A stretch of 36,156 nt of DNA from an uncultured Clostridia bacterium (GCA_947625435.1 CANQOI010000022.1:1-36156); one strand, 5' to 3'; positions 15,957 through 26,229 are shown, numbered from the stretch's first letter. Translations and numbers: made by a program. Notes: generated by a model not told the origin, from the sequence alone.

Positions 15957-17156
15957 ATGCATAATAATACTTTATCGGCATATGAATTAAAACAACTGTT
16001 CATACATTATTTCGGCGGATCGGACAATGATATCAGGATATTTACCGCTCCCGGGAGAGTCAATCTCATAGGTGAACATATAGACTACTGCGGAGGATCT
16101 GTTTTTCCCGCAGCGCTCACTCTGTCATGCGTTGCCGCAGTGCGTCTGAACGGTACGACGCGCATAAATATGCGCGCGGACGATCTTGACGGACTGTACA
16201 GCATAGACCTTGACAATACTTCGGAAGGCAGAAATCTCAAATGGGGAAATTATCAGGCCGGCGTGATCCACGGTCTTATTGAAGCAGGATATTCGGTTCG
16301 CGGCATGGATATGCTTTTCACAGGCGATATACCCTTCGGTTCAGGCCTGTCGTCATCTGCGGCCATAGAACTCACGACGGCGGTGGCCGCGAGAGAGCTG
16401 TCTGAAAATCACGACAGCATGTCTCATGACAATATAGAACTTGCCCTTATAGGTCAGAAGGCGGAACATACATTCTGCGGCGTGAACTGCGGTATCATGG
16501 ATCAGTTTGCATCGGCTATGGGGCGAAAGGACAATGCGATACTGCTGAACTGTTCGTCACTTGAATACAGATACATTCCTCTTGATCTCGGTGATTACAG
16601 AGTGGTACTCGCAAATACATGCAAGAAGCATTCTCTCGGCACATCGGAATATAACAAGAGAAGACTCGAGGTTGCCGAGGGGCTGAAACGTATGAACAAG
16701 GTGCTCTCACGAGAATGTAGGAACCTGTGCGATTATACCGAGGAGGATTACTATGCGGCGGAAGGCAGTCTTACGCATGATAAGATACGAGACCGTGTAA
16801 AGCACGTTATACTCGAAAATGAGCGCGTCAGGAAAGCCGTATCCGCTCTTGAAAAGGGAGATCTCGTAAAATTCGGCGAGATCTTACGGGAAGCCAACGA
16901 TTCGATCAGATATCTGTATGAGGTCACGGGATATGAGCTCGACACCATGTACGATCTGGCATGTAATGAAGACGGCTGTATAGGGTCAAGGATGACGGGC
17001 GCAGGCTTCGGAGGATGTACTATAAATATAGTTCATAAAGACTTTGCCGCAGGTTTTGCGGAGAATATGAAGAAATCATACACAAAAGCCACCGGTATAG
17101 TGCCGGAGTTTTATACATGCTCCATAGGAGACGGCGCCCGTGAGATCACAGTATGA
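15957..17156 (+). CDS. galK: galactokinase
   Basis: A 399-residue GHMP-family kinase that phosphorylates galactose at C1, the first committed step of the Leloir pathway. The galactokinase signature GRVNLIGEHIDY is at 33-44, the ATP-binding PFGSGLSSSAAIE at 126-138, the catalytic Asp D182 in GIMDQFASAMG, and the C-terminal GAGFGGC near 348. The ATG at 15957 is preceded by AGAGG at 7 nt. No galT, galE, mutarotase or transporter gene is beside it. The last 11 nt overlap the convergent DJ-1/PfpI gene. Confidence 0.96.
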   Translation: MHNNTLSAYELKQLFIHYFGGSDNDIRIFTAPGRVNLIGEHIDYCGGSVFPAALTLSCVAAVRLNGTTRINMRADDLDGLYSIDLDNTSEGRNLKWGNYQAGVIHGLIEAGYSVRGMDMLFTGDIPFGSGLSSSAAIELTTAVAARELSENHDSMSHDNIELALIGQKAEHTFCGVNCGIMDQFASAMGRKDNAILLNCSSLEYRYIPLDLGDYRVVLANTCKKHSLGTSEYNKRRLEVAEGLKRMNKVLSRECRNLCDYTEEDYYAAEGSLTHDKIRDRVKHVILENERVRKAVSALEKGDLVKFGEILREANDSIRYLYEVTGYELDTMYDLACNEDGCIGSRMTGAGFGGCTINIVHKDFAAGFAENMKKSYTKATGIVPEFYTCSIGDGAREITV

Positions 17157-17706
17157 TATCCTTGCTTATTTTTTCGGCCTCATCGCCCAGTCCGAGACCT
17201 TTTAATATCGCAAAAGCAAAATCGGCCGCCGTACCTGCCGAGCGTCCCGTTATTATATTTCCGTCAATGACTGCGCGCTCCTGCGTGTATTCGCCGCAGG
17301 ACGACGGGTCTATGCATCCCGGGTATGACGTGACTCTTCTGTCTTTGAGCAAGCCCAGCTTTTCAAACACACAAGGAGCCGCGCATACGGCAGCCATTAT
17401 TTTACCCTTACGGGCAAAAGCCTTTATCATATCGGCAATGCGCGCGTCGTCTCTCAGGGTATGTGCATTTTTGAGCCCGCCCGGCATTACGACTCCGTCA
17501 TAAATATCCGCGGCTTCGCTCGCCGCATTAAAGGCGCTCAGAGATTTATCCGCATTCAGCCTTATATTGTGGGCTCCCGCAACCGTACGATCAGGCGAAA
17601 TACTGCATATATCTACGATAACACCGGCCCTTTTCAAAATATCGGCAGTAAAGACTGCTTCTGTCTCCTCAAATCCTTCCGATATGAGCATTATCATTCT
17701 TTTCAT
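17146..17706 (-). CDS. DJ-1/PfpI (ThiJ) family protein
   Basis: 186 residues with the class I glutamine amidotransferase-like fold. The nucleophile-elbow cysteine is C108 in AAVCAAPCVF, with VVMPGG (72-77) before it and the EGFEETEA segment (10-17) that supplies the nearby glutamate, as in the DJ-1/YajL branch. Proteins of this branch are variously described as chaperones, glyoxalase-like or oxidative-stress factors; which applies here is unknown. Its ATG overlaps the radA stop by 4 nt, making it the last gene of the long minus-strand cluster. Confidence 0.9.
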   Translation of the reverse strand: MKRMIMLISEGFEETEAVFTADILKRAGVIVDICSISPDRTVAGAHNIRLNADKSLSAFNAASEAADIYDGVVMPGGLKNAHTLRDDARIADMIKAFARKGKIMAAVCAAPCVFEKLGLLKDRRVTSYPGCIDPSSCGEYTQERAVIDGNIITGRSAGTAADFAFAILKGLGLGDEAEKISKDIIL

Positions 17707-19112
17707 ATAAAACTCCTTTCCGCTCTGCTGAAAATATCATTTAGCTCTGTAACAGATGATATGTATGTGACTTCACAACCGCTATACATTCCCGATGACA
17801 ACATCTTGCATATCCCGTCTTCATTTCCCTTAGGAACTATGCAACGCTTAAAACCCATTCTGAAAGCCTCCGACACACGTTTTTCGGATTGACTGACGCT
17901 CCTTATCTCACCTGTAAGACCCACCTCGCCGAATATGACCGTATCGTGGGGGAACATGCAATTTCTGTAGGATGACATTATCGCGGCGGAGACTGCCGCG
18001 TCGGCCGCAGGCTCGTACACACGCATGCCTCCTATTACATTTACGTATGCATCACACTCGCTCATTTTGTAACCGGCTCTTTTCTCGAGAACTGCGGTGA
18101 GGAGAGCAACTCTGTTGTAATCAAGTCCGGCAGTCATCCTGCGCGGATTTGTAAGTGTGGTGCCCGATATGAGAGCCTGTATTTCAAGGAGCATGGGACG
18201 AGTACCCTCGAGGGTACATACGACGGCTGTTCCCGCGGCATCTGCGGGACGCCCTTCCAGCATCGCCTCAGAGGGATTCGCAACCTCCGCAAGTCCGTCC
18301 TCTCTCATCTCAAATACTCCTATTTCATCGGTGGAGCCGAATCTGTTCTTAACGCATCTCAATATGCGGTATGCCTGATGACGTTCACCTTCAAAATACA
18401 GGACAGTATCTACCATATGCTCAAGGACACGGGGCCCTGCTATTCCTCCGTCCTTCGTTACATGCCCTATTATAAATACGGATATACCGCTGCATTTAGC
18501 GATCTTCATGAGCCTTCCCGTTATCTCGCGCACCTGACTCACGCTTCCCGGAGCGGATGATATTTCACTGTCATATACGGTCTGTATAGAGTCGATCACA
18601 ATATATTCCGGCTTTACACGCTCTATTTCCGATTCTATCGAGCTTATAAGAGTTTCGGAATAGACATACAGGTTATCAGCCGCAACATGCAGTCTGTCGG
18701 CACGCATCTTTATCTGCTGCACGGATTCCTCTCCGGAAACATAAAGCACATTTTTGCTTTTGGCCATATTACCCGAGAGCATGAGCATCATGGTGGATTT
18801 TCCAATTCCCGGATCGCCGGCCGCAAGAATGAGAGAACCCTTTACTATGCCCCCGCCGAGAACTCTGTCCAGTTCTTTGATGCCTGTCTTCTCTCTGTGG
18901 GCGACATCAGTCTCTATATCGTTTATAAGGGCCGCCTTTGTCTGAAAATGACCGGACTTAAAGCCGAAGGAATTCCCGCCGGATCCGGGCTCTGTATATA
19001 CTTTTTCTTCGGTCAGCGTATTCCAGCTGCCGCATCCCGGGCATTTGCCAAGCCAGCCGCTCGACTCATACCCGCACTCAGTACAATAAAAAACACTCTT
19101 GCTCTTAGCCAT
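17703..19112 (-). CDS. radA: DNA repair protein RadA
   Basis: 469 residues. It has an N-terminal C4 zinc finger (C10, C13, C24, C27), a RecA-like ATPase with Walker A GDPGIGKST (99-107), the RadA-specific KNRFG motif (255-259) and a Lon-protease-like C-terminal domain lacking protease function. RadA drives branch migration of recombination intermediates. It overlaps clpC by 8 nt and the DJ-1 gene by 4 nt. The order clpC-radA is the usual one in Bacillota. Confidence 0.97.
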   Translation of the reverse strand: MAKSKSVFYCTECGYESSGWLGKCPGCGSWNTLTEEKVYTEPGSGGNSFGFKSGHFQTKAALINDIETDVAHREKTGIKELDRVLGGGIVKGSLILAAGDPGIGKSTMMLMLSGNMAKSKNVLYVSGEESVQQIKMRADRLHVAADNLYVYSETLISSIESEIERVKPEYIVIDSIQTVYDSEISSAPGSVSQVREITGRLMKIAKCSGISVFIIGHVTKDGGIAGPRVLEHMVDTVLYFEGERHQAYRILRCVKNRFGSTDEIGVFEMREDGLAEVANPSEAMLEGRPADAAGTAVVCTLEGTRPMLLEIQALISGTTLTNPRRMTAGLDYNRVALLTAVLEKRAGYKMSECDAYVNVIGGMRVYEPAADAAVSAAIMSSYRNCMFPHDTVIFGEVGLTGEIRSVSQSEKRVSEAFRMGFKRCIVPKGNEDGICKMLSSGMYSGCEVTYISSVTELNDIFSRAERSFI

Positions 19113-21609
19113 CTGATGCCACCACCGAGCCGTTATCTACGGATATCCGAATTTTTTTATTTTCGGAGGAAAGCATTATTTCCGCCACTTTATCTTCTAT
19201 TTCACTCTGTATGAGTCTTTTTATAGGTCTTGCACCGTATACCTCGCTGAACCCTTTTTCGGCTATATGATCGGCGGCCTCACTGTCAACGCTAAGCTCA
19301 ACACCGCTTGCCGCGGCTCTTTTAACGAGCCCTTCTATAAGGATATCGGTTATTCCCCTGATCTCTGTTTTTGTCAGCTTTCTGAACACTATTATATCGT
19401 CCACTCTGTTCAGGAATTCCGGTCTGAACGTTTTCTTGAGCTCCTCCTGTACGCCTGACTTCATATTTTCATATTTTTCAGATTCATCATACTGGGTAAA
19501 GCCGAGCGTCTTTGGTTCGGTTATGCTGCGCGCACCTATATTGGACGTCATGATTATAACTGTATTTTTAAAATCAAGCCTTCGGCCCTTCGAATCCGTT
19601 ATCTGACCTTCGTCCAGTATCTGAAGCAAAATATTGAAAATGTCGGGATGAGCTTTTTCTATCTCGTCAAACAGGACAACTGAATACGGCTGATTTCTCA
19701 CCTTTTGCGAAAGCAGCGGTTCCTCGGAGAAGCCTATATATCCGGGCGGCGATCCTATCAGCTTCGACACACTGTGCGACTCCATATATTCGGACATATC
19801 AAAGCGTATCAGAGCATTCTCATCTCCGAAAAGAGCCTCCGCGAGCGCGCGGCAGACCTCAGTCTTGCCCACTCCCGTAGGTCCGAGGAATATAAATGAG
19901 CCTATGGGCCTGCGAGGATCCTTGAGCCCTGTCCTGCCCCTTCTTACGGCTTTAGCTACGGATGAAACGGCATCATTCTGTCCGACCACCCGCTTGTGTA
20001 TGACATTTTCAAGCTCGAGCAGCCTCTTCGATTCATCTGTGTTGAGCTTGGAAAGCGGTATCCCCGTCCACGAGGAGACTACTTCGGCCACGTCGTTTTC
20101 ACTTACGCATATTCCCGTAAAAGACGATCCGCTCCCGCCGCTGCTGTCTTCCGCTGTCTTCTTTCTTATGTTCATTTCCTCACGCCTGCACCGTGCGGCC
20201 TCCTTAAAATCGCCGCGGAGCATGGCGTTGTCTCTTTCTTCACGGAGCTTTGTTATCATCGATCCGGATCCGTCTTCGGCAGAAAGATCACAGGTGTCAT
20301 CCTTAAACCGTTTTGCCGATGAAGCCTCATCTATTATATCGATAGCTTTATCCGGCAGAAATCTGTCCGTTATATAACGTTTGGACAGCTTTACGGCAGC
20401 GCGCAGCGCTTCTTCCGATATCCTGACTCCGTGGAACGATTCATATGTGCTCTTCAAGCCTTCAAGTATCCTGTATGTCTCATCTTCGTCCGGTTCGGAG
20501 ACTGTTACCGGCTGAAAACGTCTTTCGAGAGCTGTATCCTTCTCTATATATTTCCGATATTCTCTGAGTGTTGTAGAGCCTATTACCTTTACTGTCCCTC
20601 TTGAGAGCTCGGGCTTAAGCATATTGGCCGCATCAAGAGATCCTTCCGCATTGCCCATTCCGATTATATTGTGTATCTCGTCAAAGAAGAGTATCACATC
20701 TTTATTGTCTTTGGCGTCGGATATAACGCGTCTCATTCGTTCTTCAAATTCGCCCCTGTATTTTGTCCCCGATACCATGCCCGAAAGATCTATTGATATT
20801 ATCCTCGTATTCTTCATGCTGTCAGGTACGCCGCCGCTTGCGATAAGCTGTGCGAGGCCTTCAACGACTGCCGTCTTACCGACTCCCGGCTCGCCTACAA
20901 GGCAAGGATTGTTTTTTGTCTTTCTTCCCAGGACCTGTATTATGCGCTTCATTTCTTTTTCTCTGCCTATTATCCTGTCATAAGCGCCTTCGGCAGCGAG
21001 GCGTGTCATATCCGTTCCGAATCTGTCGAGATAAGATCCTTCGTACGCATTGCCCCGCATGTAATCTACCGCAAGGAGCTCCATGGGTGCGGCGTCTTCA
21101 TTCAAGTCGATATTCGCATATCTCTGTCTTTCCAGATCGGCAGTGAATTCATCCGTCTGGAGCATTGCAATGATATCCCTGAAAAGGCGAGCCGGTTCGA
21201 CGTTCAGATCTATCAGTATCCTTACTGCTATGCTGTCTATCTCTCTGAATATCGATACGAGCAGATGTTCCGTACCTACGCTCGAGTGGCCGTAATGAAG
21301 CGCAGTCTCAAGGCTTCTTCTTATGACTCTCTCACACGCTATCGTGTAATACATTTCACCTGTATACGGCCCTTTTGAAGTTGACGGCTGAGCCACCATA
21401 CGCTTTACGGACTCCCTTATGCGTTCCGGTCTGAGGTCGTTCTGCTGAAGCACCATGCCCGCTATGCCCACAGCGTCCGTACAAAGTCCGATCAAAAGGT
21501 GCTCTGTTCCCACCACGTTGCTACCCATGCTCCTGGCTTCGGACTCTGCAAGAGCAACGGCTTCCCGGGCCTTCCCGGTGAAATTTATATCTTTAAATTC
21601 GTTAAGCAT
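19105..21609 (-). CDS. clpC: ATP-dependent Clp protease ATP-binding subunit ClpC
   Basis: An 834-residue AAA+ unfoldase. Features are a ClpN domain with two repeats (1-150); AAA1 with Walker A GEPGVGKT (239-246) and Walker B LFFDEIHN; a UVR-type middle segment, REERDNAMLRGDFKEAARCR (456-475); AAA2 with GPTGVGKT (576-583); and a ClpP-docking loop containing LGF (702-704). It feeds unfolded substrates to ClpP. The ATG at 21609 follows GGGAGG. The usual upstream ctsR-mcsA-mcsB genes are absent; holA lies 18 nt upstream instead and no CtsR operator repeat is seen. Confidence 0.95.
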   Translation of the reverse strand: MLNEFKDINFTGKAREAVALAESEARSMGSNVVGTEHLLIGLCTDAVGIAGMVLQQNDLRPERIRESVKRMVAQPSTSKGPYTGEMYYTIACERVIRRSLETALHYGHSSVGTEHLLVSIFREIDSIAVRILIDLNVEPARLFRDIIAMLQTDEFTADLERQRYANIDLNEDAAPMELLAVDYMRGNAYEGSYLDRFGTDMTRLAAEGAYDRIIGREKEMKRIIQVLGRKTKNNPCLVGEPGVGKTAVVEGLAQLIASGGVPDSMKNTRIISIDLSGMVSGTKYRGEFEERMRRVISDAKDNKDVILFFDEIHNIIGMGNAEGSLDAANMLKPELSRGTVKVIGSTTLREYRKYIEKDTALERRFQPVTVSEPDEDETYRILEGLKSTYESFHGVRISEEALRAAVKLSKRYITDRFLPDKAIDIIDEASSAKRFKDDTCDLSAEDGSGSMITKLREERDNAMLRGDFKEAARCRREEMNIRKKTAEDSSGGSGSSFTGICVSENDVAEVVSSWTGIPLSKLNTDESKRLLELENVIHKRVVGQNDAVSSVAKAVRRGRTGLKDPRRPIGSFIFLGPTGVGKTEVCRALAEALFGDENALIRFDMSEYMESHSVSKLIGSPPGYIGFSEEPLLSQKVRNQPYSVVLFDEIEKAHPDIFNILLQILDEGQITDSKGRRLDFKNTVIIMTSNIGARSITEPKTLGFTQYDESEKYENMKSGVQEELKKTFRPEFLNRVDDIIVFRKLTKTEIRGITDILIEGLVKRAAASGVELSVDSEAADHIAEKGFSEVYGARPIKRLIQSEIEDKVAEIMLSSENKKIRISVDNGSVVASDG

Positions 21610-21627
21610 ATATCCTCCCGATACATA

Positions 21628-22602
21628 TCACATGACAGCCGCGATCTCCGCTGCCGTAAGATCTTTTATTTCTCCGCTTTTTACGGAAGAATCGAGTTCG
21701 CCGCAGAGCATTACATGCCTTCTGATAAGATCCGTATCTATGCCGGAAGCCTGTCTCATGAGCTTGGAAGCGGCAAACTCCTTTATCCCGAGCAGTGAGG
21801 CGATCTCGGCAGATCGCGCCCCGTCATTCATAAGAACTTTAACGTTATAAAGCCGGGACCACATTTTACTGACTATGGCAAGTATCTTGACAGGAGGCTC
21901 CCTGTCATCGAGCAGTTTTCTTAAAATCAAGAATGCCCGTTCGTGATCTTTCGCTGCTATGGCATCATTTATATCAAACAGTCCCGCGTTCGTACGCATA
22001 TTGCAAAGAGCGTCCACGTGCGATCTTTCAATATAAGCGCCTTCCGGCACATACAGAATGAGCTTTTCCGTCTCGGCAAGAAGCGTTGAAATATCATTTC
22101 CTATTCCGTCTGTCATATACTGAAGCACATTATCGGATATCCTTCTTCCCGAACCGACTACACGGGATGATATCAGTTTTTTTATTTCCGCCGTACCCTG
22201 CCTTTTGCAATTAAAGACTATTCCCGTATCGCATACTTTCTTATAGAGCTTATTGCGCTTATCGACATCGTCTTCTTTAAATACTATATATGTGTTGCTG
22301 TCGTTGGCCGCATCTGCGAAATCAGTGACGGTCGACGATCGGAAAAAGCCGCTGCCGCTCACCACGATCAGCTGTCTGTCGCCGAACATCGAAACAGACG
22401 AACATATGGATGCTATTTCACGTACGTCCGCGTCCGACGAAAAATAAAAACAGTTCATGTCATCGCAGCCGACTCTTGCGCGTATTCGTGAAGTATACAG
22501 ATCCTTAAGGTAAACCTCCGGCCCGTAAAAAAGATACACATGCTTTAGTTCTTCCTGCCTGATATGATCCCTGATCGCATTTATGCTGTCAATTTCTGCC
22601 AT
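21628..22602 (-). CDS. holA: DNA polymerase III delta subunit
   Basis: 324 residues, the normal length. Family features are the N-terminal YLFYGPEVYLKDLYTSRI, FGDRQLIVVSGSGFF and the central RVVGSGRRISDNVLQYMTDGIGNDISTLLAETEKL region, with a helical C-terminal collar domain. Delta opens the beta clamp within the clamp loader. It overlaps comEC by 22 nt; the comEC-holA order is common in Bacillota. Confidence 0.92.
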   Translation of the reverse strand: MAEIDSINAIRDHIRQEELKHVYLFYGPEVYLKDLYTSRIRARVGCDDMNCFYFSSDADVREIASICSSVSMFGDRQLIVVSGSGFFRSSTVTDFADAANDSNTYIVFKEDDVDKRNKLYKKVCDTGIVFNCKRQGTAEIKKLISSRVVGSGRRISDNVLQYMTDGIGNDISTLLAETEKLILYVPEGAYIERSHVDALCNMRTNAGLFDINDAIAAKDHERAFLILRKLLDDREPPVKILAIVSKMWSRLYNVKVLMNDGARSAEIASLLGIKEFAASKLMRQASGIDTDLIRRHVMLCGELDSSVKSGEIKDLTAAEIAAVM

Positions 22603-24824
22603 ATACGCAGCTTACCCTCTCTCATTACAACGCGCACGGCTCCGCAAATATCCGTTCTCATTATATTTGCGCCGGATTCCGTCAGCGTATTTATAACGCG
22701 ATCCGACGGATGCCCGTAACTGTTATTTCTTCCGACACTTATTATAGCATACTCGGGTGAAATTATCGAAATATTTTTGGCCTTACTGCTCGTATCCGAG
22801 CCGTGATGAGCCACGGCAAGTATATCCGTATTTCTCGCATATCCCGCATCTGCGATATATGTTTCCGTTTCAATCTCGATATCTCCGGTAAAAATGACGC
22901 TGCCGTGTCTGTCGTACATATAGGCAGTTAAAGAGCTGTTATTGACATCACTGCTCTCATCCGATATCATACTGCTTTCGTTTGCATAGAGTACAGCCTC
23001 GGCCGTTCCGAAGGCATATTTCTTTTCCCCCTTGACGCGCATGACTTCGATCCCTTTTACATGAGCGATATCGCATATTTCATTTATTTTACTGTCATAC
23101 GGGTTATCCGGAACTATAACGCATTTAATATTATGCTCGCTCATGACATCGTATATGCCGCCCGAATGATCGTCATGCCCGTGTGTCAGCATCAAAAAAT
23201 CGAGTGTTCCTATGCCCTGCCTGAAAAGTAATGAGCTTACATCCGTTTTACCGTCACCCGCGTCTACGAGCCCGCATACTCCTCCGATCTTTACGACTGC
23301 GGAGAATCCCTGTCCTACGTCGAGAAATATCACCTCAGTCTTACTTTTACGGCGGTCAAGTCCGGCAAGTCCCGCAAATATTACAGCGCAGGATATAAAA
23401 ACAACTGAAAAAGCTTTTATTTTTCTTCTGAATATGTTTTTCCCGTACAAAAACAGTAACAGAGCAGAATAGTATATTATCATTATGTATGCCGGAAATG
23501 AAGGCACCTTAAAAGCCCCGAGCGGCGGCGGTACTCCGGAGCCTATGCAGGATACCTTATCAAGTCCGTATATGGCTGCCGATGCGAAGGATGCCGGGAT
23601 CACACGCAAATATCTTACAATGGGAATATACGTCATCACCCATATCATAAGGCCGGACATGCATATGCAGTATGCGAGGCCCGAAGCAAAAACGGTAGCT
23701 GCTGTACCTATCGGTGATAATGTATTAAAATACTGTATGAGCAGCGGAGACATACCGATACTTACCGATATGCCCGATGAAAGAGAAGAAGGTATCTTTC
23801 CGAAGAAAAATATGTGTTTTGATATTACCGGGCATATCAGGAGTATTGAAGCCGCCGCGGCATAGCTTAATATGAATCCGCTGCCGTAAATATTGTACGG
23901 ATTCATAACAAGCTGTACAGAAGCTGCCAACATGAGAGCATTGTGGTTCCTGCACGGTCTTCTAAATAGCTTACCTGTCAATATATACACGTTCTGTATG
24001 AGCGCTCTCGTGACCGACGCCGAATAATCTGCGATTCCCGCGAACAATATGAGACAGACTATACAAAGAAAGCATCTCACAGAGATGTGGATCCTTTTCC
24101 TTGAGAAAAGCCTCATCGATATTCCCTGCACAAATCCCATATGCATTCCGGAAACGGCCATTACATGAGCTATTCCCGCATTCCTGTAATTTTCCATGCT
24201 TTCATCCTGAATGCCGTCCGTCGTTCCCGTAAGTATGCCCATTACGAAGCCCGCATACTCAGTACCCATCGCAGATTCCGCAGATTTTTGTATACTGCCT
24301 CTTATTGCCGCGCAGAGCTTTTTATACGAAGTCTTTAAAGTAAAATACGATCCCGCTTTTAAGCTGTCACCGCCGCGCTTCATTTCGGAAAGAGAACCGT
24401 AAATATCGATATATTTATCACTGTTCACATACGCCGTATATATCACATTTTTAGAAGCGAGGTATTGTTTACTGTCAAATCCGCCGAAATTGGACGCATG
24501 CTCCGGAACTGAAACAGAGACAGCTTCCGTATCAAGCTTTATGTAAGCTCCCGAGCTTAACCTTCCGTATGTATCGCCGCATTTTTCATTGAAATAAAGA
24601 AGCACGTTATATCCGTCCGATGTCATAAAAAGTGCCTGTCTGTCTTTATTCCACACGGCTTTATACGCAAAACCGTATAAACATGAATTTTTACAGCCTG
24701 CGGGCAATTCACGCGGCAGTCCTGATCCTGAATATACTCTTACAGCAGACGAAGCAATGCTCAGTATAAAAAGAATGATCATTATATGACCCGTCAATAT
24801 ATAATCTCTTATCTTTGCAGTCAT
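22581..24824 (-). CDS. comEC: DNA internalization/competence protein ComEC/Rec2
   Basis: 747 residues. An N-terminal helix is followed by a DUF4131-like soluble region, a central Competence domain of many membrane helices (about 215-500) including MAVSGMHMGFVQGI, and a C-terminal metallo-beta-lactamase domain with HGHDDH (548-553) and AHHGSD. ComEC forms the inner-membrane channel for transforming single-stranded DNA, and the MBL domain is proposed to degrade the other strand. No comEA is adjacent. The ATG lies 5 nt after the spoVAE stop. Confidence 0.94.
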   Translation of the reverse strand: MTAKIRDYILTGHIMIILFILSIASSAVRVYSGSGLPRELPAGCKNSCLYGFAYKAVWNKDRQALFMTSDGYNVLLYFNEKCGDTYGRLSSGAYIKLDTEAVSVSVPEHASNFGGFDSKQYLASKNVIYTAYVNSDKYIDIYGSLSEMKRGGDSLKAGSYFTLKTSYKKLCAAIRGSIQKSAESAMGTEYAGFVMGILTGTTDGIQDESMENYRNAGIAHVMAVSGMHMGFVQGISMRLFSRKRIHISVRCFLCIVCLILFAGIADYSASVTRALIQNVYILTGKLFRRPCRNHNALMLAASVQLVMNPYNIYGSGFILSYAAAASILLICPVISKHIFFFGKIPSSLSSGISVSIGMSPLLIQYFNTLSPIGTAATVFASGLAYCICMSGLMIWVMTYIPIVRYLRVIPASFASAAIYGLDKVSCIGSGVPPPLGAFKVPSFPAYIMIIYYSALLLFLYGKNIFRRKIKAFSVVFISCAVIFAGLAGLDRRKSKTEVIFLDVGQGFSAVVKIGGVCGLVDAGDGKTDVSSLLFRQGIGTLDFLMLTHGHDDHSGGIYDVMSEHNIKCVIVPDNPYDSKINEICDIAHVKGIEVMRVKGEKKYAFGTAEAVLYANESSMISDESSDVNNSSLTAYMYDRHGSVIFTGDIEIETETYIADAGYARNTDILAVAHHGSDTSSKAKNISIISPEYAIISVGRNNSYGHPSDRVINTLTESGANIMRTDICGAVRVVMREGKLRIWQKLTA

Positions 24825-24829
24825 TTATG

Positions 24830-25201
24830 TCAGATCTTCTTGCTCTTCGGTCTTGAAAAAAGTGCCGCCGCCAGTGCGAGGAATACCGCCGTTATTATTC
24901 CGGCGGCCACGTCGGCAAGTCCGCCCGTAAATATTCCTCTGAAGCCGTACATGTCCACCGCTTTGAATACTCCCTTGCAGAGCGAATATCCGAAGCCTGT
25001 AAGAGGTATGGTAGCCCCGAAGTGACCGATCTTGACCACGTATTCGTATACACCTGCGGCTGTCAGTAAAACGCCTGACACAACATACAGTACGAGTATT
25101 CTGGCAGAAGTAAGCTTTGTCTTGTCAAGAAGTATCTGCGCTATCATGCACAAAAGCCCGCCTACCGCAAAAACACTTAAATATTTTAACAATATATCCA
25201 T
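24830..25201 (-). CDS. spoVAE: stage V sporulation protein AE (SpoVAE/EB type)
   Basis: 123 residues, with three or four membrane segments and the family stretch HFGATIPLTGFGYSLCKGVFKAV. It is part of the SpoVA channel that moves Ca-dipicolinate into the spore and out during germination. It is related in sequence to SpoVAC. It follows spoVAD with a 23-nt gap. Confidence 0.93.
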   Translation of the reverse strand: MDILLKYLSVFAVGGLLCMIAQILLDKTKLTSARILVLYVVSGVLLTAAGVYEYVVKIGHFGATIPLTGFGYSLCKGVFKAVDMYGFRGIFTGGLADVAAGIITAVFLALAAALFSRPKSKKI

Positions 25202-25224
25202 ATTTTTCAGCTTTCCCCCAAAAT

Positions 25225-26217
25225 TTATATTTCAATGGCCACGGCATGCGCAATGCCCGAAATGCTCTCTGACTGCATTACGGATACAGGACTCATAAGA
25301 GCTCCCGTGGCAACAAAAAGTATTTTTTTCATTTCGCCCCTTATAAGCTTTGGATAAAAGCAGCATGAAAGCACGGCTGTTCCGCAGCCGCAGCCGCTTC
25401 CTCCGGAGTTTGTCCTCTGCTTTACGGGGTCGAATATCATGGCGCCGCAGTCCATATGAACGGATTCGCTGAGTCCGGTGATCTCTCTGAGTATGCCGCT
25501 TCCGGTGATACCCAGATCGCCGGTTATCACTGCATCGTAATAATCCGGTGTTCTGTTAAGATCCGACATGTGAGTCATTATCGTATCTGCCGCCGCAGGA
25601 GCCATTGCGGCTCCCATATTATTTGAATCTGTAATATTGAAATCTACTATTCTGCCCACAGTAACCGACGTGATCTCAGGGCCGCCGGGTTCCGAAGACA
25701 GCCACAATCCGCCTGCCGCAGTCACCGTCCACTGCGATGTGGGAGGTCTCTGTCCTCCCTGCTCCACAGGCGTTCTGTATGTCTTTTCCGCAGAACAGAA
25801 ATTGCTCGAAGCCATGCATACAACGTTGTCCATTCCTCCGCTGTTTATGAGAAAAGAAGCTATGCACATGCCTTCCGCTATTGTCGAACATGCTCCGAAC
25901 AGACCCAGATACGGAGCATTCGAATCTTTCAGCCCTATTGAAGACGCAGTACACTGATTCATGAGGTCTCCCGCAAGCACGCAGTCTATGTCTTCTGTCT
26001 TCCTGTCCGTCTTACCCATAAGCTTATGAAAAGCGGCGCATATAAATTTAGCTTCGGCCTTTTCCCATGTTTTTTCTCCCCAATCCTCCGGCCTCACTTC
26101 GTCAAAGCAGTCTCCGAGAGGTCCGGCCTTTTCTCTCGGGCCAACTATCGCGGCAGTCTCTCTTATATAGACACCTCTGTCATTTACATAAGTCTGTCTT
26201 CCCTTTTTAACTGACAT
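25225..26217 (-). CDS. spoVAD: stage V sporulation protein AD
   Basis: A 330-residue soluble protein with a thiolase-like fold; known SpoVAD binds dipicolinic acid. Visible features include the thiolase-like nucleophile region LFGACSTIAEG, NFCSAEKTYRTP and SGCGCGTAVLSC. It lies between spoVAC (12-nt gap) and spoVAE. Length is near the usual 338. Confidence 0.96.
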   Translation of the reverse strand: MSVKKGRQTYVNDRGVYIRETAAIVGPREKAGPLGDCFDEVRPEDWGEKTWEKAEAKFICAAFHKLMGKTDRKTEDIDCVLAGDLMNQCTASSIGLKDSNAPYLGLFGACSTIAEGMCIASFLINSGGMDNVVCMASSNFCSAEKTYRTPVEQGGQRPPTSQWTVTAAGGLWLSSEPGGPEITSVTVGRIVDFNITDSNNMGAAMAPAAADTIMTHMSDLNRTPDYYDAVITGDLGITGSGILREITGLSESVHMDCGAMIFDPVKQRTNSGGSGCGCGTAVLSCCFYPKLIRGEMKKILFVATGALMSPVSVMQSESISGIAHAVAIEI

Positions 26218-26229
26218 AAAGCTGCCCCC

